Positions 53,669-62,244 of a DNA stretch of 64,000 bases are shown piece by piece (position 1 is the stretch's first letter; every line of letters starts with the position of its first letter). The stretch is from positions 992,001 to 1,056,000 of the forward strand of contig NZ_CP090641.1 in NCBI RefSeq assembly GCF_029633825.1. Direction: 5' to 3'. The notes below the pieces were generated by a model that was not told the DNA's origin, did not search any database, and was given only the letters and a program-made list of their open reading frames with translations. Made by a program: the position numbers and the translations under genes. Origin of the DNA: Burkholderia contaminans (GTDB taxonomy: Bacteria; Pseudomonadota; Gammaproteobacteria; Burkholderiales; Burkholderiaceae).

Positions 53669-55203
53669 TCAGCGCCCGACACGCGGAAACCGCGCCATTG
53701 CCTCGAGCGTGTCGAGCTCGATGTGATTGCGCATGTAGCGCTGGCTCGCGTCGGTGAACGGCTGCCAGTCCCACGCCTGGATGCGGCCCTGCGTCGTGGC
53801 CGCGTAATGGAAGCGCCGGCGCCGCTGGCTCGCGCGCACCTGCCGGTCCAGCTCGGGCAGGTTCCAGCGCTGCGCGGCTTGCGCGCGGAACGCGGCAAGC
53901 ACGTCGGCCGCTTCCGGCGTGCCGGCCAGGTTCGTCAGCTCGCGCGGGTCGCCCGACAGGTTGTACAGCTGGTCGGGATCGAGCGGGCAATGCACGTACT
54001 TCCAGTCGCCGCTGCGGATCATCACGACCGGCGCAACCGCGCCTTCCGCCAGGTATTCGCCGAGCGCAACGTCGTGCGCGGGCGTGCCGTACAGGTGCGG
54101 CACGAGGCTCGCGCCGTCGACCGGGTCGGGCCAGCCGCCGGCCGGCGCGGCGCCGGCCGGTCGACGAGCGTCGGCAGCAGGTCGACGTGCGACACGGGCC
54201 CGCGCACGCGCGCGGCAGCGAAGCGGCCCGGCGCATGCACGATCAGCGGCACGCGGCAGCCGCCTTCGAAGAACGTCATCTTGTACCAGAGCCCGCGTTC
54301 GCCGAGCATGTCGCCGTGGTCGGACGTGACGATCACGATCGTATCGTCGGCGAATCCGCATTGCTCGAGCGCGGCCAGCACGCTGCCGAACTGCGCATCG
54401 ACGTAGGAGGTCGCGCCGTAATACGCGCGACGCGCGGCGCGGATCTGCGCGTCGGTGGGCGGCGTGCGGTCGTTCTCGCAGACGAAGCGCAGCCGCTGCG
54501 AATGCGGATCGCTTTCGGCCGCGTCGAGCCGCACGGCCGGCATGTCGATTTCTTCGTCGCTGTACCGATCCCAGTATTCGCGCGTGATCGCGTACGGGTC
54601 GTGCGGATGGGTCAGCGACACGACCATGCAGAACGGCCGCGCATCGTGCCCGGCCGCGCGCTCGCGCGCGACGTCGTACAGCTTCTGCTTCGCGGCGAAC
54701 GTGACTTCGTCGTCGAAATCGAGCTGGTTCGTGCGCACGCACGGGCCGGCCTCCAGCACCGAACTCATGTTGTGATACCAGCTCGGCCGCTCGGTCGGGC
54801 TGTCCCAGTCGGGCACCCAGCCGAAATCGGCCGGATAGATGTCGGTCGTGAGGCGCTCCTCGAAGCCGTGCAGCTGATCGGGACCGCAGAAATGCATCTT
54901 GCCGGACAGCATCGTCCGGTAGCCGCCCGCGCGCAGGTAGTGCGCGAACGTCAGCGTTTGCGCCGGCAATTCGGCGGCGTTATCGTAGGCGCCGATCCCC
55001 GACGGCAGCTTGCCCGTCAGCAGCGAGAAACGCGACGGCGCGCACAGCGGGCTCGCGCAGTACGCCGCGTCGAATACGACGCCTTGCGCGGCGAGACGGT
55101 CCAGCGTCGGCGTGCGCGCGACGCGATTGCCGTAGGCCGGCAGCGCGAACGGCGTGAGCTGGTCGGCCATCAGGATCAGGATGTTGGGTGTCGGGTTCGT
55201 CAT
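53669..55203 (-). pseudogene. betC: Choline sulfatase with a -1 frameshift
   Basis: Hydrolyses choline-O-sulfate to choline and sulfate when intact. The N-terminal part (MTNPTPNILILMADQL onward) has the sulfatase core CASPLCAPSRFSLLTGKLPSG, whose first Cys in CAPSR is converted to formylglycine. SDHGDMLGERGLWYKMTFFEGG follows. At about 54158-54160, after the residues LLPTLVD, the frame shifts: the continuation GGWPDPVDGASLVPHLYG and the C-terminal region to EAMARFPRVGR are in another frame. One missing base within a GC-rich run (the GACC-GGCC area, where GACCTGGCC would restore the frame) explains it. Either a true loss of function or a sequencing error. Confidence 0.88.
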
Positions 55204-55348
55204 CGGCTGTCGTGGGGAAAACGGTGTTCGAATGGAACGGTGCGCCGCTCGTGCAGCGGGATGTCCGGCATGACGGAAGCGGCTCGACGAAAGTGCCGCA
55301 CGGGCGGGCCGTGCTGGCTAGAATCGCGGAATACGTTGCGCGGCGGCC

Positions 55349-55381
55349 GTGAAGCAGACTGTGAAGCAGGCCGTGAAGCAC
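55349..55381. repeat. Three 12-base-spaced direct repeats in the betC/LysR promoter region
   Basis: The word GTGAAGCA occurs three times (starting 55349, 55361 and 55373), each exactly 12 bases apart. The array lies in the 263-base spacer between divergent betC and its regulator gene. It could be a regulator-binding array or a simple slippage expansion. Confidence 0.5.
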
Positions 55382-55466
55382 AGGTGCCACACCGTCCGCA
55401 GCACTATCGCCCGCCCGAATTCGCGCGGGTAGGCGTCCGGCCCTTATGGGGCCATTAGAGAGACTT

Positions 55467-56372
55467 ATGTCGAAATCCGAACCGTTACCGTCGATGCAGG
55501 CGCTGCGCGCGTTCGAATCGGCCGCCCGGCTCGCGAGCTTCACGGCCGCCGCGCGCGAGCTCGGCTCCACCCAGCCTGCCGTGAGCCAGCAGGTGTTCCA
55601 GCTCGAAGCCGAACTGGGCGTACCGCTGTTCGAGCGCAGTCCGCGCGGCGTCACGCTGACGGCCGACGGCGAGTGCCTGTACGAAGCCGTGCGGCTGAGC
55701 CTCGACACGCTGCGCGGCGCGACCGCGACCCTGCGTGCGCGCCGCGAGCACGGTGCGCTCACGATCGTCACCGACTTCGGCTTCGCGACCTACTGGCTGA
55801 TGCCGCGCCTGGCCGGGCTGAAGCGCGTGATGCCGGATGTCGACGTGCGCGTCGTCACGTCACAGGATTACGACGCGCAGCGCGACCATGGCGACATCGC
55901 GATCCTGTTCGGCGACGGCCACTGGCCCTCGTGCACCGCCGCACGTCTCTTTCCGGAATCGGTCACGCCCGTCTGCTCGCCGGCGTTCCGCGACGCGCAC
56001 CCGCACGTCGCGCGGGCCGAGCACCTGCTGACCCTGCCGCTGCTGCACGTGCAGCCGACGCGCCCCGAGCGCTGGCTGTCGTGGTCCGGCTGGTTCGACG
56101 CGCACGGCCTCGATACGGTGGCCGCCGCGCGCGGCGTGACCTTCAACAGCTACGCGCTCGTGATCCACGCCGCGCTGCTCGGCGAAGGCGTCGCGCTCGG
56201 CTGGGCGCCGCTCGTCGACGAACTCGTCGCGGCCGGGCAGCTCGTGAAGCCCGTCGACGCGCCGGTCGTCACGTCGCGCGGCTACTTCCTGGTGCGGCCG
56301 CCGCAGCGGCCCGAGCCGGACGCGACCCACGTGTTCCGGCGCTGGCTGCTCGACGCCTGCGCGAGCGCGTGA
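55467..56372 (+). CDS. LysR-type choline-sulfate utilisation regulator
   Basis: A 301-residue LysR-family regulator. The HTH is at the N-terminus: MQALRAFESAARLASFTAAARELGSTQPAVSQQVFQLEAELGVPLFER. The effector domain includes DFGFATYWLMPRLAGLKRVMPDVDVRVV and LLGEGVALGWAPLVDELVAAGQL. It belongs to the GcvA-like group that regulates choline sulfate genes; its position divergent to betC-choX fits. A start 7 codons upstream (ATG at 55446) is possible, but AGAGAG lies properly before the chosen ATG. Confidence 0.88.
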   Translation: MSKSEPLPSMQALRAFESAARLASFTAAARELGSTQPAVSQQVFQLEAELGVPLFERSPRGVTLTADGECLYEAVRLSLDTLRGATATLRARREHGALTIVTDFGFATYWLMPRLAGLKRVMPDVDVRVVTSQDYDAQRDHGDIAILFGDGHWPSCTAARLFPESVTPVCSPAFRDAHPHVARAEHLLTLPLLHVQPTRPERWLSWSGWFDAHGLDTVAAARGVTFNSYALVIHAALLGEGVALGWAPLVDELVAAGQLVKPVDAPVVTSRGYFLVRPPQRPEPDATHVFRRWLLDACASA

Positions 56373-56541
56373 CGGGCCCTGCCCGCCCCTGCGCGCTGGC
56401 GCGCCGATACCAGCCACACGGCGCGTTGGTTCTATCCGCCCCGAAATCGTCCTGATTTACTTGAGCCTCCCGCTACCCGCGCGGCGCGGCGCCTTCGTGC
56501 GCCGCCGCACGGCCGTGCGCCCATGCCATCCGAGGAGTCTC

Positions 56542-57426
56542 ATGACCGCCGAGCACCGCCCCGATCAATTCGTCCTGACACTGTCGTGCCCGAGCGCGGC
56601 CGGCCAGGTCGCCGCCGTCGTCGGCTTTCTCGATCGCCATCGCTGCTATGTCGATGCGCTGAACGTGTTCGACGACGATCTCAGCAACCGCTTCTTCGTG
56701 CGCTGCGTCTTTCATCCAACGGATGAAACGCTGCAGATCGATGCGCTGCGCCAGGAATTCGCGCCGATCGCGGCCGTGCTCGGCGGCGGTGAAAGCGACA
56801 CGCAATGGGCGATCCATGACGTGAACGCACGGCCGAAGGTGCTGATCATGGTGTCGAAGCTCGAGCACTGCCTCGCGGACCTGCTGTTCCGCTGGCGGAT
56901 GGGCGAACTGAAGATGGATATCGTCGGCATCGTGTCGAACCATCCCGACTTCGAGCCGCTCGCGGTGCAGCACGGGCTGCCGTTCCGCCACTTCCCGATC
57001 ACGGCCGATACGAAGGCGCAGCAGGAAGCGCAGTGGCTCGACTTCTTCGAGACGAGCGGCGCCGAGCTCGTGATCCTCGCGCGCTATATGCAGGTACTGT
57101 CGCAGGAGACGAGCGCGAAGCTCGCGAACCGCGCGATCAACATCCACCATTCGTTCCTGCCCGGCTTCAAGGGCGCGAAGCCGTATCACCAGGCGCATGC
57201 GCGCGGCGTGAAGCTGATCGGCGCGACTGCGCACTTCGTCACCGACGATCTCGACGAAGGCCCGATCATCGAGCAGGTCGTCGAGCGCGTCGATCATGCG
57301 CTGCGCCCGGAGCAACTGCTCGCGGTGGGGCGCGATGTCGAATCGCTGACGCTCGCGCGCGCGGTGAAGGCGTTCATCGAGCGGCGCGTGTTCCTGAACG
57401 GCGATCGGACGGTGGTGTTTCCGTAA
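56542..57426 (+). CDS. purU: Formyltetrahydrofolate deformylase
   Basis: A 294-residue enzyme hydrolysing 10-formyl-tetrahydrofolate to formate and tetrahydrofolate. An N-terminal ACT domain (FVLTLSCPSAAGQVAAVVGFL to about residue 85) precedes the formyl-transferase fold. RPKVLIMVSKLEHCLADLLFRW, ARYMQVLS and the catalytic region AINIHHSFLPGFKGAKPYHQA with GATAHFVTDDLDEGPII are intact. GAGGAG precedes the start. In Pseudomonas and Burkholderia purU genes often sit with betaine/sarcosine catabolism, where they recycle one-carbon units; that fits the neighbourhood here. Confidence 0.95.
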   Translation: MTAEHRPDQFVLTLSCPSAAGQVAAVVGFLDRHRCYVDALNVFDDDLSNRFFVRCVFHPTDETLQIDALRQEFAPIAAVLGGGESDTQWAIHDVNARPKVLIMVSKLEHCLADLLFRWRMGELKMDIVGIVSNHPDFEPLAVQHGLPFRHFPITADTKAQQEAQWLDFFETSGAELVILARYMQVLSQETSAKLANRAINIHHSFLPGFKGAKPYHQAHARGVKLIGATAHFVTDDLDEGPIIEQVVERVDHALRPEQLLAVGRDVESLTLARAVKAFIERRVFLNGDRTVVFP

Positions 57427-57444
57427 CGCACGAACGCACGACGC

Positions 57445-58437
57445 TCACGTGGAAGCCGACGGCACGCGCGCAGGCGCCGTGCCGATTCGATGCGCCCTGC
57501 GCCGCAGGTACAGGTTGTTCAGGATCAGCGCCGCACCGGTCAGTGCGGCGCCTGCGATCTGTGCATGATTCGGCACGACGCCCGTGAATGCGGAAACGGC
57601 GAATGCCGTAATGGGCACGATGTCCATGAACAGCACGCCGTTCATCGGTCCGAGAATCCGGTTGCCCGTCATCCACAGCAGGATCGCGCCGAAGCCGGCC
57701 ACCGGCCCCATGTACGCAAGATGCGGAAGGACCGCATGCACCGCGGCGAGTGACGGTGCCGCGATCCGGTGCGTGACGATCAGCAGCAGGTTGACCGCGA
57801 CGATCGTGGTCAAGCCGAGCCACGTCGTGAAGGTCGTGTATTTCAAAGCCGACCAGCGGGTGAAGCGTGCCGCGCCGAACGTATAGACGACCCAGCACAA
57901 CGCGCCGACGATGATCAGCGCGTTGGCCGCGTAGTGCTGCGGCTCGTGCAGCGCGGCAATCACGTCGCCGCGCGTGATGACGAGGGCCACGCCGGTAAAG
58001 GACAGCACGACGAACAGCACCGACACCGGCGCGGGCGCGATGCGCCGCACCACGGCATTGAGCAGGAGCCCCATCATCGGCTGCGTCGCCATCATGATCG
58101 ATGCGGTCAGCGCGCCTTCGTCGCCGGCCAGTTGCTGGCCCAGGAATACGAACGATCCGAATCCGCAAAAGCCGATCGACCCGAGCAGCCACGCGAGCGC
58201 CACGGGCTCGCCTGCCGAACGGAATGCGTCGGGCCCTTCGACGATCCGCAGCAACGCAATGAAGCCCGTGCCGGCGATCAGGTAGCGCAGCGACGTGAAC
58301 GTGAAGGGATCGATGTAGCGCAGCGCATCGGTCATCACCGGAAACATCACGCCCATCAGGATCGTCGCGGCCACACATGCCGCGATGCCTTTGCCGTACG
58401 CGCTCGCGGCAGGCGTTGCGGGAGTTGCGTTATTCAT
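57445..58437 (-). CDS. DMT-superfamily (EamA) transporter
   Basis: A 330-residue membrane protein with ten hydrophobic segments in two EamA repeats: ACVAATILMGVMFPVMTDALRYIDPFTFTSLRYLIAGTGFIALL, and later YMGPVAGFGAILLWMTGNRILGPMNGVLFMDIVPI. Such proteins export amino acids, drugs or metabolites. It is downstream of a TetR gene on the same strand (166-base gap). A 20-base motif also present before the tetR gene occurs in that gap, so the regulator probably controls it. Substrate unknown. Confidence 0.88.
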   Translation of the reverse strand: MNNATPATPAASAYGKGIAACVAATILMGVMFPVMTDALRYIDPFTFTSLRYLIAGTGFIALLRIVEGPDAFRSAGEPVALAWLLGSIGFCGFGSFVFLGQQLAGDEGALTASIMMATQPMMGLLLNAVVRRIAPAPVSVLFVVLSFTGVALVITRGDVIAALHEPQHYAANALIIVGALCWVVYTFGAARFTRWSALKYTTFTTWLGLTTIVAVNLLLIVTHRIAAPSLAAVHAVLPHLAYMGPVAGFGAILLWMTGNRILGPMNGVLFMDIVPITAFAVSAFTGVVPNHAQIAGAALTGAALILNNLYLRRRAHRIGTAPARVPSAST

Positions 58438-58572
58438 GACCGATCATTCCCAAATTAATTGAAAAATGATGCCGGTGCGACTGCGCGCAGCAGCAGCGTC
58501 GTATCAACCACCTTGCCGTTCTTGCCTGCCCTTCACGGTCTCGATGCGGGCGTCGGGAATGCCTCACATTTG

Positions 58573-58592
58573 AAACCGTTCATTCTCAAAAT
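58573..58592. promoter_or_regulatory. Putative TetR operator before the DMT transporter gene
   Basis: AAACCGTTCATTCTCAAAAT matches 17 of 20 bases with the motif in front of the tetR gene (59236-59255), in the same orientation. It lies in the tetR-transporter spacer. The repeated, otherwise unusual AT-rich motif suggests one regulator acting on both promoters. Confidence 0.55.
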
Positions 58593-58603
58593 AATCAAAA
58601 AAA

Positions 58604-59221
58604 TCAGGTCAGTGCCCGCATCGCGATATCGACGATCGATGCCAGCTCCGCCTCCGACGCGCTCGACTTGCCCAGCACGCGCATGCCCTGGATCAGGCAC
58701 AGCAGGAACCGGCCCACCTCTTCCGGATCGAGATTGCGGTCGAAATCGCCCGACTGCTGGCCGCGTGCGATGGCCAGGCTGAACTGCGTGCCGATGCGCA
58801 GCAAGGTCGATTCGATGTACGGACGGAGTGCGTCGTCGCCGGGCAGGAGTTCGACGGTAGAATTCGTGATGAGGCAGCCGCGTCGCTCCGACAGCCTTAC
58901 ACCGATTTCCGTGTAGTGCAGCAGCGCTTCCCGGAGTGCCTGCCGCGGCGGCAAATCCGCCGCGAGACGCTCCTTGAGCCGTGCGATCGCGCCTTCGGCG
59001 TAGCGGTCGAATGCGGCGATCAGCAAACCGTGCTTGTCGCCGAACGTGCGGTACAGGCTGCCGCGAAAGACGCCGGTCGCCTCGCACAACGCGTCGATCG
59101 ACGTCGCGTGATACCCCTGCTCCCAGAACACGCGTGCTGCCGCGTCGATCACCTCGTCGGTGTCGAATTCGCGCGGGCGCCCCCTGTCGCGGGTGCCGGA
59201 AGACGTCGAGGTCGGGCTCAT
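58604..59221 (-). CDS. TetR-family regulator of the DMT transporter
   Basis: A 205-residue regulator of the AcrR/TetR type. The HTH is at residues 15-60: GRPREFDTDEVIDAAARVFWEQGYHATSIDALCEATGVFRGSLYRTFGDKHGLL. The C-terminal ligand domain has RRGCLITNSTVELLPGD, as in the YxaF/LmrA-like C-terminal domains. It is autoregulated if the matching motifs at 59236-59255 and 58573-58592 are its sites. Ligand unknown; probably a compound exported by the DMT protein. Confidence 0.88.
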   Translation of the reverse strand: MSPTSTSSGTRDRGRPREFDTDEVIDAAARVFWEQGYHATSIDALCEATGVFRGSLYRTFGDKHGLLIAAFDRYAEGAIARLKERLAADLPPRQALREALLHYTEIGVRLSERRGCLITNSTVELLPGDDALRPYIESTLLRIGTQFSLAIARGQQSGDFDRNLDPEEVGRFLLCLIQGMRVLGKSSASEAELASIVDIAMRALT

Positions 59222-59235
59222 GGATGCCGATATTA

Positions 59236-59255
59236 GAACCGATCGTTCTCAAAAT
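59236..59255. promoter_or_regulatory. Putative TetR operator before the tetR gene
   Basis: GAACCGATCGTTCTCAAAAT, overlapping the interrupted inverted repeat AGAAC-CGATC-GTTCT (59235-59249), 15 bases upstream of the tetR start. It shares 17 of 20 bases with 58573-58592. Confidence 0.6.
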
Positions 59256-59301
59256 CAAGCGGTCACGCGCCGTGAATGCGTCGCGCGCCGGCATGAATGA
59301 C

Positions 59302-59335
59302 GAAAGCCCGACCGCTTGCCAGCGAGTCGGGCTTC
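59302..59335 (-). terminator. Terminator-like hairpin after the APC permease gene
   Basis: Stem AGCCCGAC/GTCGGGCT with a 13-base loop, followed on the minus strand by TTTCGTC. It lies about 80 bases after the permease stop, separating it from the tetR promoter. The T tract is short. Confidence 0.55.
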
Positions 59336-59411
59336 ATTGCCTGCCGCGATATCGATCGCGGCGTCCGTGTGCGGTTTCCGGACGCCGCGCTCCGTTACAC
59401 GGCTCGACGCG

Positions 59412-61067
59412 TCACTTCACCCACGCAAAGTAATACGACAACCAGATCGTCAGCCCCGCGCCGACCAGCGCAACGTAAGGCATCAGGTTCAGCCACATCG
59501 CGCGCTTCGGCACTTCGAGCTCCATGTCGCGCTGCATCTGCGCGGGGAACCGGCCGCGATCCTGCCAGTAGTGGCGGAACAGGAACACCGGCACGATCAG
59601 CAGCATCGCGATCAGCCCGTTGCGCAGCGTGCCCTCACCTTGCAGGTTCGCGCCCGCGCCGACATACACGAGGTTCGCGTAGCCGCAGATCGCGCCGCCG
59701 ACGAGCAGCCAGGTCGGGCAGCGGAACGGCCGATCCCAGTTGCCGCGATCCATCCGGTGGATCCAGCCCGACTGAAGATTCAGGAATACGAACAGCATGT
59801 AGCAGACATTCGAGATCGACAGCACCGTCATGTAGTCCGACATCATCAGCAACACGAGGTTGAAGCCGAGATCGGTCCACATCGCACGCGTGGGCGAGCC
59901 GTGCTCGTTCACGTGCGACAGGTACTTCGGCAGCCAGCCGTCGACCGATGCCTGGTACAGCGTGCGCGACGAGCCCATCATCGACGTCATCACGATCAGC
60001 AGGATCGACAGCATCAGCATCACGACGACCGCATTCGCCACCCACGCGCCACCGCCGACGATCTTCGCCATCGCAGCCGCGACACCGGTGCCGTCGCCGA
60101 TCGACGGATCGAGCATCGCCTGCGTGCCGAGTGCGCCCTGGAACGCCATCGGCACGAGCGTCATCACGACGAGACACAGTGCGCCCGACCAGAAGATCGC
60201 CTTGGCGGTATCACGACGCGGGTCACGGAATTCACGCGTGTAGCAGACGGCCGTCTCGAAGCCGTACGACGCCCAGCCGGCCATGAACATCGCACCGAGC
60301 GCCATCGTGACGCCCTGCCCGTTCCACGAGCCGAACGTCGCGGCCGTGAGATTGCCGTTCGCGTCGTGACCGAGCGGCAGCAGCGGGAGCAGGTTCGACA
60401 TCGGCACGTCGCCCGTGACGAACGGCACGATGCCGACGATCAACAGCGGCGTGAGCGAAGCGATGCCGAGAATGCGCTGCGTACGCGCAGCCTTCGATGC
60501 ACCGCTGTGCTGAAGCTTGAACGTGATGAGAAGCAGGATCGTCGCGATGATGAACGTCGCATTGATCCGCAAAGACAGACCCGGCTTGATGAACCCGAGA
60601 TCTGCAACCTTGAGCTGCCAGTGCAGCACCGCCGCATCGGCGGGAAAGAGGCTCGTGAGCGCATAGCTCGCCGCGAGGCCGCAGCCGAGCGCAAGCATCG
60701 GCGACCACGCGAGCCAGTTGCACCACACGGAAACCGGGGCAATCAGCTTGCTGTAACGGACCCAGCCGATCGCGCCGTACACGGACGCGCCGCCCGATTT
60801 ATGGGGAAATAGCCCCGATATTTCCGCATAAGTCGCGCTTTGAACCAGCCCCATCGTGATCGCGGCGATCCAGATCGCCCACGCGGGCTGGCCGATCGTC
60901 GCGCATACGCCGCCGATCGTGAACAGCACGCCTGCCGGCACGCCGCTCGTTACCCAAAAAGCGTCTTTCCAGGTCAGGCCACGATGCAGCGTGTGGCCCG
61001 TCGAATCATGTGAGATGGTTGCCTCAACATCACTGGTGCGATTCGCACGCAGTCCTGCTTGACTCAT
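59412..61067 (-). CDS. APC-superfamily amino acid/amine permease
   Basis: A 551-residue transporter with about twelve membrane segments. ITMGLVQSATYAEISGLFPHKSGGASVYGAIGW, near residues 79-111, contains the APC consensus of helices 2-3. GWASYGFETAVCYTREFRDPRRDTAKA follows helix 6. A textbook ribosome site (AGGAGGAATTGG) fixes the start at MSQAGLRAN. It is downstream of the betaine-binding protein and gbcB on the same strand, suggesting import of glycine betaine, a related amine or a breakdown product. Specificity is not determinable from sequence. Confidence 0.88.
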   Translation of the reverse strand: MSQAGLRANRTSDVEATISHDSTGHTLHRGLTWKDAFWVTSGVPAGVLFTIGGVCATIGQPAWAIWIAAITMGLVQSATYAEISGLFPHKSGGASVYGAIGWVRYSKLIAPVSVWCNWLAWSPMLALGCGLAASYALTSLFPADAAVLHWQLKVADLGFIKPGLSLRINATFIIATILLLITFKLQHSGASKAARTQRILGIASLTPLLIVGIVPFVTGDVPMSNLLPLLPLGHDANGNLTAATFGSWNGQGVTMALGAMFMAGWASYGFETAVCYTREFRDPRRDTAKAIFWSGALCLVVMTLVPMAFQGALGTQAMLDPSIGDGTGVAAAMAKIVGGGAWVANAVVVMLMLSILLIVMTSMMGSSRTLYQASVDGWLPKYLSHVNEHGSPTRAMWTDLGFNLVLLMMSDYMTVLSISNVCYMLFVFLNLQSGWIHRMDRGNWDRPFRCPTWLLVGGAICGYANLVYVGAGANLQGEGTLRNGLIAMLLIVPVFLFRHYWQDRGRFPAQMQRDMELEVPKRAMWLNLMPYVALVGAGLTIWLSYYFAWVK

Positions 61068-61246
61068 CCAATTCCTCCTGTGATGACTCTGCACAAGGGC
61101 GCTAGTGTAACAACTTACGCACTTTTCTGCAGAATCAAAAAAATAATTCCGGGATAAGGTCGCGTCGCAGTGCGATTATTTCGCATTCCTTCCAACCTTT
61201 CCCGGACTGTCTCTTCATCTTGTTATTGCGGCGAATCGCCGCGGTC

Positions 61247-62110
61247 TTACTGTGCGCCTTCGGTCCACGTGTTCACGCGGTCGGCATGGGCCGCGATCCA
61301 CGCATCGGCTGCTGCTTCCGGCTTCGAGCCGTTCTGGATCGCCAGCATCACGCTGTCGATTTCACCCGGCTTCCACTGGAATTTCTTCAGGAACGCGACC
61401 ACCGGCTTCGCCTTCGCTTCGAGCCCCGGATTCACGACGCTGTCGACATGCTCCGCGCCGCCGTACACCTTCTTCGGATCCTCGAGGAAGCGCAGCTTCC
61501 ACTTCGCGAACATCCAGTGCGGCGCCCAGCCCGTCACGATGACCGGCTTGCTCGCACCGACCGAACGCGACAGCTCGGCCGTCATCGCGCTGCCCGAGCT
61601 CGGCATCAGCGTGTAGTTCAGCCCGTAGCTCTTGATCGCGTCGTCGGTCTTGCGCATCACGCCGGCACCGGCATCGATGCCGACGATCCGGCCGCCGAAG
61701 CTGCCCTTCTCCGCGTTCAGGTCGTCGATGCTCTTCGCCTTCACGTAGGCGGGCACGATCAGGCCGATCTTTGCATCCGGGAAATTCGCGCCGAGGTCGA
61801 CGACCTTGGCCTTGTATTCATCCCAGTACGAGCCGTGCGTGACCGGCAGCCACGCGGACAGCGTCGCATCGAGATCGCCGCGCGCGACGCCCTGCCACAT
61901 GATCCCGGCCGCGACCGGCACGAGCTTCACTTCGTAGCCGAGCTTCTTCTCGATGACGCGGGCCGCGACGTTCGACGTCGCCACGCTGTCGTCCCAGCCT
62001 TCGACGTAGCCGATCTTCAGCGTCGGCTTCGTATCGGCCAGCGCCGATGCGCTCAATGCCACCATTGCCGACAGGGTGCCGGTCCAAAACAGTTTTCCGA
62101 GCAGTTTCAT
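61247..62110 (-). CDS. Glycine betaine/proline-type ABC substrate-binding protein
   Basis: A 287-residue OpuAC-family binding protein with a signal peptide (residues 1-25, ending SALAD). KIGYVEGWDDSVATSNVAARVIEKKLGYEV starts the first lobe. AAGIMWQGVARGDLDATLSAWLPVTHGSYW and TGWAPHWMFAKWKLRFLEDPKK carry the tryptophans that cage the ligand, as in ProX/OpuAC proteins. It is the third binding protein of the betaine/choline/carnitine superfamily in the window and sits directly after gbcB. The ligand is therefore probably glycine betaine. Confidence 0.9.
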   Translation of the reverse strand: MKLLGKLFWTGTLSAMVALSASALADTKPTLKIGYVEGWDDSVATSNVAARVIEKKLGYEVKLVPVAAGIMWQGVARGDLDATLSAWLPVTHGSYWDEYKAKVVDLGANFPDAKIGLIVPAYVKAKSIDDLNAEKGSFGGRIVGIDAGAGVMRKTDDAIKSYGLNYTLMPSSGSAMTAELSRSVGASKPVIVTGWAPHWMFAKWKLRFLEDPKKVYGGAEHVDSVVNPGLEAKAKPVVAFLKKFQWKPGEIDSVMLAIQNGSKPEAAADAWIAAHADRVNTWTEGAQ

Positions 62111-62244
62111 GGTCGATCTCCTTGGTCTGCGCACCGTGCGCGTCGTCTCTCTAGGTTCTTCAACCACAAATCCGCGGTATCGTTGTTTTCCGACGGATGC
62201 TTGTCCGGACGCGACGCGCCCGGACAACCGACGGCGTGTTGCGA

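Noticed and set aside
55349..55381. CRISPR-like array
   Set aside because: Repeats are only 8-9 bases with 3-4 base gaps and three copies, and no cas genes are present; it is a short tandem array.
61224..61238. Hairpin GCGGCGAATCGCCGC as terminator between the betaine-binding protein and the APC permease genes
   Set aside because: No T run follows on either strand and the loop is only three bases; probably incidental in GC-rich DNA.
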